Shown in pieces: positions 7,671-13,642 of a stretch of 13,642 nucleotides of DNA. Below the pieces are notes generated by a model, which ran no database searches, was not told the origin of the DNA, and was given only the letters and a program-made list of their open reading frames with translations. Position 1 is the first letter of the stretch. Every line of letters starts with the position of its first letter. This DNA is from Synergistaceae bacterium (GTDB lineage: Bacteria; Synergistota; Synergistia; Synergistales; Thermovirgaceae), in assembly GCA_003446665.1 (NCBI GenBank), contig DMCT01000125.1, positions 1-13,642 of the forward strand, read 5' to 3'. The position numbers and the translations under genes were made by a program.

Positions 7671-8051
7671 ATGCTCTTGTACAAGGAATTCACCTTCGAC
7701 GCCGCCCACAGGCTCGAACAGTACCACGGAAAATGCGAAACGCTTCATGGGCATACCTACAGGCTCCGGGTAACCGTTAAAGGGAAACCTGACGAGGAAG
7801 GAATGGTCATGGACTTCCTGGAGCTTAAAAAACTCGTTAACGAAAACATCCTGTCGCAACTGGACCACGCCTACCTTAACGACGTCATCCCACAGCCGAC
7901 AGCCGAACGCATCGCGCTTTGGATATGGAAGGAACTGGACAAAAGGCTTTTGCGTCCCAATTGCTCTCTCTACGCGGTCCAGGTTTGGGAAACGGCCACT
8001 TCTTCCGTGATCATTCAACGAGAAGATCTGGACCTTCTTTCAAATATATGA
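7671..8051 (+). CDS. queD: 6-pyruvoyl-tetrahydropterin synthase / 6-carboxytetrahydropterin synthase family (QueD/PTPS, CExxHGH type)
   Basis: A 126-residue COG0720 enzyme acting on dihydroneopterin triphosphate. Zinc ligands are His13 (FDAAHRL), His26 and His28 (LHGH). The catalytic Cys22 is directly followed by Glu23, giving CETLHGH. The LDHAYLND motif (catalytic Asp/His), the PTAER motif and VQVWETATS also match the family. QueD makes carboxytetrahydropterin for queuosine. Members with both Cys and Glu before HGH (PTPS-I/III) have been reported to also release 6-hydroxymethyl-dihydropterin, replacing FolB in folate synthesis. With a GTP cyclohydrolase next door, that dual role is plausible but inferred. 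Strong ribosome site AAGGAGGG six bases before the ATG. It converges on the fusion gene with 15 bases between. Confidence 0.9.
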   Translation: MLLYKEFTFDAAHRLEQYHGKCETLHGHTYRLRVTVKGKPDEEGMVMDFLELKKLVNENILSQLDHAYLNDVIPQPTAERIALWIWKELDKRLLRPNCSLYAVQVWETATSSVIIQREDLDLLSNI

Positions 8052-8066
8052 AACCTAAAATCTTTG

Positions 8067-9545
8067 CTATACTCCCGATTCGAGCCATTCCTCCAGCGAG
8101 GGCTGGCGCCCTTGAGGTCTCCCGCCTGTGAGCTCCAGGCGGATAGCCCCCAATGTCCCCGACCGTTCGGCAAAGGCGTTGTGCTGGTGAATGCTTTCGA
8201 GGTTTTCCTGTCTTGCCAATACGAACGTGTTATCCGGTAGATCAGGATACATGTCTACCAGGTTACCGAGGATTTCCCGGACAACATCCTCGGCGAACTT
8301 GGGGTTTCTGTGAGCCTTGTTCACGACATAAAACTCGTCCGGCCGTTTAAGCAGTTCATAGGTCTCTGAACTCATTGAGGCCTCGAGCAGGTGGACCAGC
8401 TGTTCCGCCGACACGGACCGGTCTGTCCCTAGAAGCAGGGTCCCCTTTCCCCGCTGGTTGTGGGAAGCGATGGGCAAAAGATCAACGATTCTGGCAGCTT
8501 CCTTTGCATCGTACCCCTCTTCCGCCAGGAGCTTCATGGAATGACTTTTCACCATCTCCTGTGCGCAGGGACAGACGGTCATTCCCTCGACTTCCACGCC
8601 TGTCACGGTCCTTACTACGTCTGCATTACACGCCGAGATGCCGATGAAAGTATAAAGTTCCTCGACTCTTTTCCTGGAAAGGGGCGTAAACTTTCTCAAG
8701 GGGAATTTCGCCCTCACGTTTACACGGGATCGCGTAACACGCTGGCTCTGGACTATCCGTTTCGCAAGACGTTCAGCAATGGCTTCTATGCTGCTTGACG
8801 CCTCAAGGGTTATTTCCTCCACAAGTCTTTCTATTTCGTCATTGAACCGAGACATGTGTACTCCCGCACGCCGTCGATCCAGCCAGGCGAAAAGGTCCAT
8901 CTGGGCGTAAAACAATGATCTGTGTCCGTTTCTGACAAGACGTATTATCCTCTCCAGGTTGGTCACGCCGACACGGCTCAAATCCAGCGAAACCCTTGGT
9001 TTACCTTGTTGGACATCGCGCTCTATAGGAAAGCCGGGATCGTCATGCCGGATTTTCCTGATCTTGCCTTTATCAACGGTTGTGGCCAGATCCATTACAG
9101 ACCTGCCAGAAAAACCCGGCGGAACGGATCGGCCTGTGATCTCTTCAAGGGGAATCCATAAAGGGGACCCTGCTTCAAGTTTTATGCTCTTTTTAAAAGC
9201 GCCTGAAATATCTCCGTCCGGGTTTTCGTGAAACAAAATGTTTACCTGAACAGGCCCGAAATTACCTCTTGACGCACTTTCTATGCGCATGCGTTCTTCT
9301 ACGGAATTGATGAATTTCTCAAAATCGCCCGCCGGCAGATCACTTTGAAGACAACAAACAAGGAGCAGGGCACCGCTTTCCCCTTCGCTGGTATCAACCG
9401 TAATCTCGTAAAAAGAAGACACTGCTGCAAGCAGCGCCCTCACCTGCAGGTACTGAAGGGCCAAGAGGAGGCCGTCTCTCCCTCCCGTCGGGCTCGTCTT
9501 CAAAAGGACAAATAAGGAGTTTTGGTGTCGATTGTCGCTGGCCAT
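8067..9545 (-). CDS. GTP cyclohydrolase of MptA/FolE2 type with N-terminal degenerate HPPK (FolK)-like domain
   Basis: 492 residues, against roughly 260-310 for ordinary FolE2/MptA. Residues about 176-475 are the cyclohydrolase: GKPRVSLDLSRVGVTNLER, GVHMSRF (228-234), GMTVCPCAQE with Cys325/Cys327, SHNQRG (361-366), RPDEFYVVNKAHRNPKFAED and QHNAFAE. It opens GTP to give dihydroneopterin phosphates for folate, queuosine or methanopterin-like cofactors. The GMTVCPCAQ wording looks closer to archaeal MptA than to common bacterial FolE2. Residues about 10-145 align by eye with HPPK: ALQYLQ, VSSFYE, a helix like the one after the second strand (LPAGDFEKFINSVEERM), FGP-VQVNILFHEN against E. coli WGPRTLDLDIMLFGN, and LWIPLEEI. 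The two Mg-binding aspartates (D95, D97 of E. coli) read Gln and Asn, so kinase activity is unlikely. The start is firm: GGGAGG seven bases before the ATG. It follows mtdA by 78 bases. Confidence 0.85.
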   Translation of the reverse strand: MASDNRHQNSLFVLLKTSPTGGRDGLLLALQYLQVRALLAAVSSFYEITVDTSEGESGALLLVCCLQSDLPAGDFEKFINSVEERMRIESASRGNFGPVQVNILFHENPDGDISGAFKKSIKLEAGSPLWIPLEEITGRSVPPGFSGRSVMDLATTVDKGKIRKIRHDDPGFPIERDVQQGKPRVSLDLSRVGVTNLERIIRLVRNGHRSLFYAQMDLFAWLDRRRAGVHMSRFNDEIERLVEEITLEASSSIEAIAERLAKRIVQSQRVTRSRVNVRAKFPLRKFTPLSRKRVEELYTFIGISACNADVVRTVTGVEVEGMTVCPCAQEMVKSHSMKLLAEEGYDAKEAARIVDLLPIASHNQRGKGTLLLGTDRSVSAEQLVHLLEASMSSETYELLKRPDEFYVVNKAHRNPKFAEDVVREILGNLVDMYPDLPDNTFVLARQENLESIHQHNAFAERSGTLGAIRLELTGGRPQGRQPSLEEWLESGV

Positions 9546-9623
9546 TTAAGTGCCTCCCGGGCAAACCTTCGTTATCGAATCTATATCTTTTTTAAAGGCC
9601 TTGCTTCTGCCAGGTAAAACTTA

Positions 9624-10481
9624 TTACTGCATCTTCTTTACAATTTTGTAGATCTCCCTGGCATCAAGGACCAAATCGTTCGTTTCGAACAAGCGGCCAA
9701 CACAGGTTCTTTGAGCCTTGAGCTTGAGCCTTCCTATCCCAAGCGGGCCGAAGATAATTTGGCCGCCTACGTTTTCACCATCCCATCGGGCTCCAATGTT
9801 TTCAATCCCGTATGGCGGTACGGCATTCAAATCGGCCAGCACCTCAAGAGTTTCATGGCCTTTCCAGATTGCTTCGGGAAGCAGCATGGTCCCCGCCGCT
9901 CCAGTGCAGAGCACAACCGAGGCTCCTTCAAGGATTTTTCGCGTGGAATTCTCGTCATGGACTTCGCCTGCTTCCGCTTTTACGCCAAAACGCGTTTCCA
10001 GGTACCCACAGGCTTTCTTTGCTTTTTCCAGCCTTCTCGAAGTTACCGTTACCGATGCGCCCTCATCTGACAAAAACAACGCGGCTCGAAGTCCGACCGG
10101 GCCTGTACCGGCGAGGACTACGGCTTTTTTCCCCTTGAGGTCAATTGCACTAGACAATTTCGCCACCGCGGCCGCCGCCGTCGTGTTGCACCCGTTTGAA
10201 TCGTGCATTACGGAATTTCTGCTTTTACCGAAGAAGTTAGATTTGACGGTATCTAGAAGGATCTCCCCTTTTGTCACATCGGACCCGCCGATAAAAACGG
10301 CGCTGTTTTTAATGCCCTCGCCCCCCCTCGTAAACATGACGCCGTGAAGCAGGGGAATGGCGTTTTCCGGAGTGATGGAACCGTACTGTAAAACTACGTC
10401 CGCGCCACCGTCGTAGGCTGTTACGGCGTCAAAAACGCTGGGATGGACATCCGTATCAAGTTGGAGAAGTATTTTTTTCAT
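9624..10481 (-). CDS. mtdA: Methylene-tetrahydrofolate/methylene-tetrahydromethanopterin dehydrogenase, MtdA/MtdB family
   Basis: A 285-residue NAD(P)-dependent dehydrogenase closely following Methylobacterium MtdA (about 288): LQLDTDVHPSVFDAV (7-21), YDGGAD (23-28), FTRGG, AVFIGGSD and the signature DSNGCNTTAAA (94-104). A Rossmann AGTGPVG motif (124-130) is followed by SRR (148-150), which favours NADP. DLNAVPPYGI and FGPLGIG-LKLK complete the match. It oxidises the methylene to the methenyl form of a C1-loaded tetrahydropterin in the cytosol. MtdA accepts H4F and H4MPT while MtdB prefers H4MPT; the carrier here cannot be told. ATG with GAGGAGG seven bases upstream; two stop codons in tandem. 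It lies between larC and the cyclohydrolase fusion on the same strand. The family is typical of methylotrophs and unusual elsewhere. Confidence 0.9.
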   Translation of the reverse strand: MKKILLQLDTDVHPSVFDAVTAYDGGADVVLQYGSITPENAIPLLHGVMFTRGGEGIKNSAVFIGGSDVTKGEILLDTVKSNFFGKSRNSVMHDSNGCNTTAAAAVAKLSSAIDLKGKKAVVLAGTGPVGLRAALFLSDEGASVTVTSRRLEKAKKACGYLETRFGVKAEAGEVHDENSTRKILEGASVVLCTGAAGTMLLPEAIWKGHETLEVLADLNAVPPYGIENIGARWDGENVGGQIIFGPLGIGRLKLKAQRTCVGRLFETNDLVLDAREIYKIVKKMQ

Positions 10482-10558
10482 AACTGTTCCTCCTCTTCAT
10501 TCGCAAGTTGTTTACCATTGCTCCCAAGAGAAAACCCGGATAGCGGCATTTTGGGAAG

Positions 10559-11275
10559 TTATTTCCCCCTTAAAAGGACGGCCTGCAAAAGATTAGGCAG
10601 GTCGGAATCACGGTCACCCAGGCCATATCCCACACGTTCGATTATACCTGAAGGCATTTCTTCAAATTCCACGTGAAAGGCTCTCAACAGGGTGATACCC
10701 GTGGGTGTTGCACGCTCGAAGGGTTCGCCTTTAACAAAGACTGGTACACCTTCAAGCAGTTTAAGCGTAGCTGGAGCGGGAACCGGCAATTCTCCGTGAG
10801 CGCACCGTAGAATTCCCGATCCAACGTTGACGGCTGAAGAAACGACCCTGTCGGGATTTATAGCCTCTATTAGAGCGCAGGTACCTACTATGTCTATTAT
10901 CGAATCTACGGCACCTACTTCATGGAAATGCACTTCTTCAGGCTCTTTACCGTGGACTGCGGCTTCTGCGGTCGCGAGCAGCCGGAAGGCTTCGAGCGAT
11001 TTTTCCCTGACGAATGGACTCAAGGCGCTACTTTCAATTATTTTTTCTATTTCTCCGAGCCCCCTGTGGCTGTGACCTTCATGGGCTCTCACTTTTACGT
11101 CCAGCCCGGAGATTCCCTTTTTAGAGGACCTTCGCACCATCACCTCGAAATTTCCCAGCGCCAGGCCTTTTATGAAAGGATTCAAATCCTCTTCCCGCAG
11201 AAGATCGAGCAAGGCACCGAGCAACATGTCCCCGCTGATGCCGGAAAAACAATTCAGGTACAGGATCCGTTTCAT
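10559..11275 (-). CDS. larC: LarC N-terminal (LarC1) domain protein, nickel-pincer cofactor nickel insertion
   Basis: 238 residues, matching only the first part of LarC (full proteins about 400-420). Motifs: LNCFSGISGDMLLGALLDLL (7-26), GHSH (67-70), the hallmark HFHEVGAVDSIIDIVG (116-131), AHGELPVPAPAT (159-170) and TPTG (190-193). It ends right after the GYGLGDRD-NLL segment that normally leads into the LarC2 (CTP/nickel catalytic) domain. LarC is a CTP-dependent cyclometallase placing nickel in the pincer nucleotide. In Lactiplantibacillus plantarum LarC2 is reached by a programmed frameshift. Here only 77 bases separate the stop from mtdA, and neither other frame holds LarC2-like sequence. 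The ATG overlaps the larB stop (ATGA) with AAGGGG upstream, so translation is coupled to LarB. Confidence 0.9.
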   Translation of the reverse strand: MKRILYLNCFSGISGDMLLGALLDLLREEDLNPFIKGLALGNFEVMVRRSSKKGISGLDVKVRAHEGHSHRGLGEIEKIIESSALSPFVREKSLEAFRLLATAEAAVHGKEPEEVHFHEVGAVDSIIDIVGTCALIEAINPDRVVSSAVNVGSGILRCAHGELPVPAPATLKLLEGVPVFVKGEPFERATPTGITLLRAFHVEFEEMPSGIIERVGYGLGDRDSDLPNLLQAVLLRGK

Positions 11276-12054
11276 GGTTTCCCCTTTTCTTCAGGACCTT
11301 CGGTTTTTTTCCGTCCAGTCATCACAGCGGCGGCATAACCAGCGCCGATACCATTGTCCACATTTACCACGGTAACCCCCAGAGCACACGAGTTGAGCAT
11401 CGTCAAAAGAGGGCCAAAACCGGCAAGGGCTGCACCATATCCTACGCTGGTCGGCAATCCTATGACCGGGCAATCGGTCATACCGGCCACCACCCCCGGC
11501 AAGGCCCCGTCCATGCCGGCCACCGCGATTATGGCTTCGGCTTTGCGAAGTTCGTCGAAACTTGCCAAAAGACGGTGAAGCCCTGCTATACCTACATCGA
11601 ACAACCTTTTTACGATACACCCCATTGTCTCTGCCGTCACCGCCGCTTCTTCCGCAACAGGGACGTCGCTGCTTCCTCCGGTTACTACGAGAACCTTTCC
11701 GCGCCTGAGGGAATCCCTGTCCCGCCATAGCCTGCCAAGCCTCGGGGTCTCGAGATATTCAAGATCGGGAAGAATCTTTGCCGCTCTGGTGAATTGTTTT
11801 TCCGTCATCCTGGAAAACAAGGCGTTTCCCTTCATTTCTGAAAGCATACAGGCAATGGCATCCAGCTGTTCATCTCTTTTCCCTGGGCAATATACAATTT
11901 CCGGGAAACCTCTTCTGAGTGCCCTGTGGGTATCGAACTTGACTTCACCAAGATCCCTGAAGGGCAGGCTTTTCATTGAATCCACAAAACTTTCAACGGA
12001 GATCTCTCGGTTCACGAGTTTTTCTACAAGAAGCCGTAGTTCCCGTTCGTCCAC
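11272..12054 (-). CDS. larB: LarB: pyridinium-3,5-biscarboxylic acid mononucleotide synthase (nickel-pincer cofactor)
   Basis: About 260 residues with a C-terminal PurE/AIR-carboxylase-like domain. LarB carboxylates and hydrolyses nicotinic acid adenine dinucleotide to give P2CMN, the first step to the pincer cofactor. Seen: N-terminal helical part ending EIVYCPGKRDEQ; the start of the PurE-like fold VLVVTGGSSDVPVAEEAA; GMDGALPGVVAGM; LPTSVGYGAALAG; and LNSCALGVTVVNVDNGIGAGY, whose Cys corresponds to the residue that bonds the pyridine ring in the L. plantarum enzyme. The start is uncertain. A GTG at 12066 has its purine-rich site touching the codon; the GTG at 12054 has AAGGGG eleven bases away and fits family N-termini better, so it was chosen. 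First gene of the leftward row larB-larC-mtdA-cyclohydrolase. Confidence 0.93.
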   Translation of the reverse strand: MDERELRLLVEKLVNREISVESFVDSMKSLPFRDLGEVKFDTHRALRRGFPEIVYCPGKRDEQLDAIACMLSEMKGNALFSRMTEKQFTRAAKILPDLEYLETPRLGRLWRDRDSLRRGKVLVVTGGSSDVPVAEEAAVTAETMGCIVKRLFDVGIAGLHRLLASFDELRKAEAIIAVAGMDGALPGVVAGMTDCPVIGLPTSVGYGAALAGFGPLLTMLNSCALGVTVVNVDNGIGAGYAAAVMTGRKKTEGPEEKGKP

Positions 12055-12100
12055 CCTGATAGTCACCCCTTTTTAGGTACAGTTCTTCAAAATCACAAAC

Positions 12101-12106
12101 TATAAT
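12101..12106 (+). promoter_or_regulatory. Possible -10 box in the larB/larE divergent region
   Basis: A consensus TATAAT reading toward larE, giving a leader of about 155 bases. No good -35 box at the expected distance. The roughly 215-bp divergent region must hold promoters for both larB and larE, but no convincing larB promoter was found. Confidence 0.3.
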
Positions 12107-12268
12107 TTTTCGCATTGCGCCTGTGCTGGATGAGAGTCTAACATACAGGAAGCTGTTTTTTCAGGTAAAGCCGCACCCGAAAAATCAGAATATCATTCCC
12201 GCCTGAAGGTCCTATTGTGTTATTGTTTCCCTTGAAAACACTTTTACCCGGAAAGGAAAGATATTCTG

Positions 12269-13087
12269 GTGATCGAAAAAGCAAATGCCGTGAGAAGTTT
12301 TTTTAATAAAAATAGAAATTCTGTACTTCTGCTCTCCGGGGGCGTAGACAGCTCCGTTTTGGCGCTTCTTGCCGCACAGGGGTCAGACGGTTCGGTACGC
12401 ACCTTAACCTTCAGGACACTCCTGGTAAACGAGGAGGAAATAGAGGCGGCTGAAAAGCTTTCGGCACACCTCGGATTACGACACACTGTCATGGATGTGG
12501 ACATATCGGACTGCGGCGAGGTTAAAGACAACGGTCCCGACCGTTGCTATTGGTGCAGAAAAACCCTCCAGAGGCACGCGCTTTCCTGGGCGCGTAAAAA
12601 CGGTTGTTCCATCGTAGCCGATGGAGTGCAGGCAGACGAGACCTCGGAAAGGCGCCCGGGGCTGCGTGCGGCAGACGAAGACGGCATCAGGCACCCTCTG
12701 GCGGAAGCGGGCCTTTCGAAGGATGAAATCCGGACAATAGCCCGGGAGGCACAGCTTCCCTGTGCGGAAAAACCGCCGGCTCCATGCATGGCTACACGAT
12801 TTCCCACAGGCATTCCACTACAATTCAAATGGATAGGTCGGCTCCAGGAGGCGGAAACTATATTGGCTTCCATGGGTTTCTCCAATTTCCGGGTCCGCTT
12901 TTTTCCTCCCGGCATGGCTATGCTTGAAATAGACCCTTCGCAAATGGGAAAAGCATGGGAAAGGCGTGAGGAGCTTGTCAGGCTCGTCAGCAAAGTGGGC
13001 TTTCCGGTCGTCTCTCTGGACATTGAAGGCCTGAAAAGAGGCAAAATGGACCGTTTTCTGGAGGTGAACTCAAGTGATCCTGATTGA
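12269..13087 (+). CDS. larE: LarE: ATP-dependent sulfur transferase (nickel-pincer cofactor)
   Basis: A 272-residue PP-loop enzyme that adenylates P2CMN and adds sulfur in two rounds to give the dithiolated ligand for nickel. Motifs: PP-loop LLLSGGVDSS (20-29), DRCYWCRKTL (91-100), VADGVQADETSERRPGLRA (116-134), IRHPLAEAGLSKDEIR (140-155) and EKPPAPCMATRFPTG (167-181). Cys173 sits where the sacrificial Cys176 of L. plantarum LarE lies; an extra Cys165 is eight residues before it. There is no cysteine after 173, so a three-cysteine iron-sulfur type is not obvious. GTG start with AAAGGAAAG about eight bases upstream. Divergent from larB; its end overlaps the next gene by 14 bases. Confidence 0.92.
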   Translation: MIEKANAVRSFFNKNRNSVLLLSGGVDSSVLALLAAQGSDGSVRTLTFRTLLVNEEEIEAAEKLSAHLGLRHTVMDVDISDCGEVKDNGPDRCYWCRKTLQRHALSWARKNGCSIVADGVQADETSERRPGLRAADEDGIRHPLAEAGLSKDEIRTIAREAQLPCAEKPPAPCMATRFPTGIPLQFKWIGRLQEAETILASMGFSNFRVRFFPPGMAMLEIDPSQMGKAWERREELVRLVSKVGFPVVSLDIEGLKRGKMDRFLEVNSSDPD

Positions 13088-13642
13088 TCCCCAGTGCGGT
13101 ATTTCCTCCCTGGCTTTGGCCGGGCTTCTGGAAGCACTTTCAGAAAAAAGAGAAAGAACCGAAGCAGATGAGATATCCCTTCCGTCTGGAGGCAGGGTTC
13201 GCTTTGTCTACGAAAGATTTCAGGGAGGCTTGTTCGACACCTCCATAGAGGTCCGGGCTGAAAGGGATCCTTTTACTCCGGAATTTATCGACAGGGAAGA
13301 GATAGAAGGCATTCTTGCAAGCTTTGGGGACCTTTCACAGGAATGGATAAACAGGGTGAGGGAACTGATCCTGGAATTTATGGACTACCGTCTTGCCGCG
13401 GGGAAAAAACCTGAAGCAGCTCCCGAAACGGTCCTCGCTACCATTGCTTTATTCTCGAAAGCCGAAAAACTGAAACAGAAAATTCTTTCCCTTCCCATCG
13501 GCACCGGAACAGGGACGAAATATTCCGATGCCGGAGCAGAGCCGCTTCCCACCCATGAGACACTCGCCATGGCAAGAAAATACGAAATACCCCTGAAGGG
13601 GCTCGAAACCGAAACCTCGACCTGCGACGAGGCGGCAATACT
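13074..13642 (+). CDS. Diverged LarC N-terminal-domain-like protein, 3' end outside window
   Basis: An open frame of 189 codons from a GTG at 13074 to the window end with no stop. GAGG lies nine bases before the GTG, and the start lies inside larE (14-base overlap), so translation is coupled. By eye it follows LarC1 from end to end. CGISSLALAGLLEAL sits where SGISGDMLLGALLDLL is in the LarC at 11275. GGRVRFVYERFQGGLFDTSI matches NFEVMVRRSSKKGISGLDV. TVLATIALFSKAEKL matches DIVGTCALIEAINPD. LPIGTG...SDAGAEPLPTHETL matches VNVGSG...AHGELPVPAPATL. The HFHEVGAVD motif and the SGISGD aspartate are missing. It may be a non-catalytic LarC paralogue, possibly followed by a LarC2 domain beyond the window. 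No signal peptide or membrane segment is seen. Confidence 0.6.
   Translation, partial: MILIDPQCGISSLALAGLLEALSEKRERTEADEISLPSGGRVRFVYERFQGGLFDTSIEVRAERDPFTPEFIDREEIEGILASFGDLSQEWINRVRELILEFMDYRLAAGKKPEAAPETVLATIALFSKAEKLKQKILSLPIGTGTGTKYSDAGAEPLPTHETLAMARKYEIPLKGLETETSTCDEAAI

Noticed and set aside
8375..8798. Plus-strand open frames inside the cyclohydrolase fusion gene, and similar frames opposite other genes
   Set aside because: They are antisense shadows of well-supported genes, without family motifs or ribosome sites.
10482..10570. Programmed frameshift from larC into a LarC2 domain, suggested by the AGGGGGAAATAA run at the stop
   Set aside because: The -1 frame stops after about 16 codons and the +1 frame after about 35; neither reads like LarC2, and mtdA starts at once.
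12120..12161. Attenuator-like switch in the larE leader (CCTGT...ACAGG versus ACAG-GAAG-CTGT followed by T6)
   Set aside because: Stems are only four to five pairs and the promoter is uncertain; this can arise by chance.

Overview
The window is a dense stretch of bacterial chromosome with no RNA genes, insertion sequences, phage genes or CRISPR. Fifteen protein genes are supported, two of them cut by the window edges. No gene-free stretch exceeds 300 bases; the largest gap is the 274-base divergent region between proB and rnk. The mix of a peptidoglycan-recycling carboxypeptidase, a Rnk-type protein, an MptA-like GTP cyclohydrolase, an MtdA-type dehydrogenase and nickel-pincer genes suggests an anaerobic, probably Gram-negative-type bacterium. 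Synergistota is my best guess, but the sequence does not prove it.

Left part (1-4452): a leftward block carries proB, proA, an S66 LD-carboxypeptidase and the start of a crotonase-family gene. A good sigma70-type promoter with an extended -10 lies before proB. Rnk runs the other way. Proline synthesis is the clear theme.

Middle (4460-7553): a leftward three-gene ABC importer of the FecBCD/BtuFCD type (binding protein, permease, ATPase). Its probable promoter is overlaid by a perfect 7-bp inverted repeat that looks like an operator. The ligand cannot be told from sequence.

Right part (7671-13642) is the interesting section. A small QueD/PTPS-family gene with a CExxHGH motif converges on a leftward gene row: larB, larC (N-terminal domain only), an mtdA-type methylene-tetrahydropterin dehydrogenase, and an unusual 492-residue protein. 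The last protein joins a degraded HPPK (FolK)-like domain to an MptA/FolE2-type GTP cyclohydrolase. Divergently, larE overlaps a second gene whose product looks like a strongly diverged LarC N-terminal domain and runs off the window. Nickel-pincer nucleotide cofactor synthesis (LarB carboxylates and hydrolyses nicotinic acid adenine dinucleotide, LarE adds sulfur, LarC inserts nickel) is therefore wrapped around a reduced-pterin/C1 module. LarA, the known enzyme using the cofactor, is absent.

The best candidates for something undescribed are (1) a possible two-part LarC, made of a stand-alone LarC1 and a degenerate LarC-like partner encoded with LarE; (2) the pseudo-HPPK-cyclohydrolase fusion beside a likely PTPS-I/III enzyme; and (3) the operon-like linkage of pincer and pterin genes.
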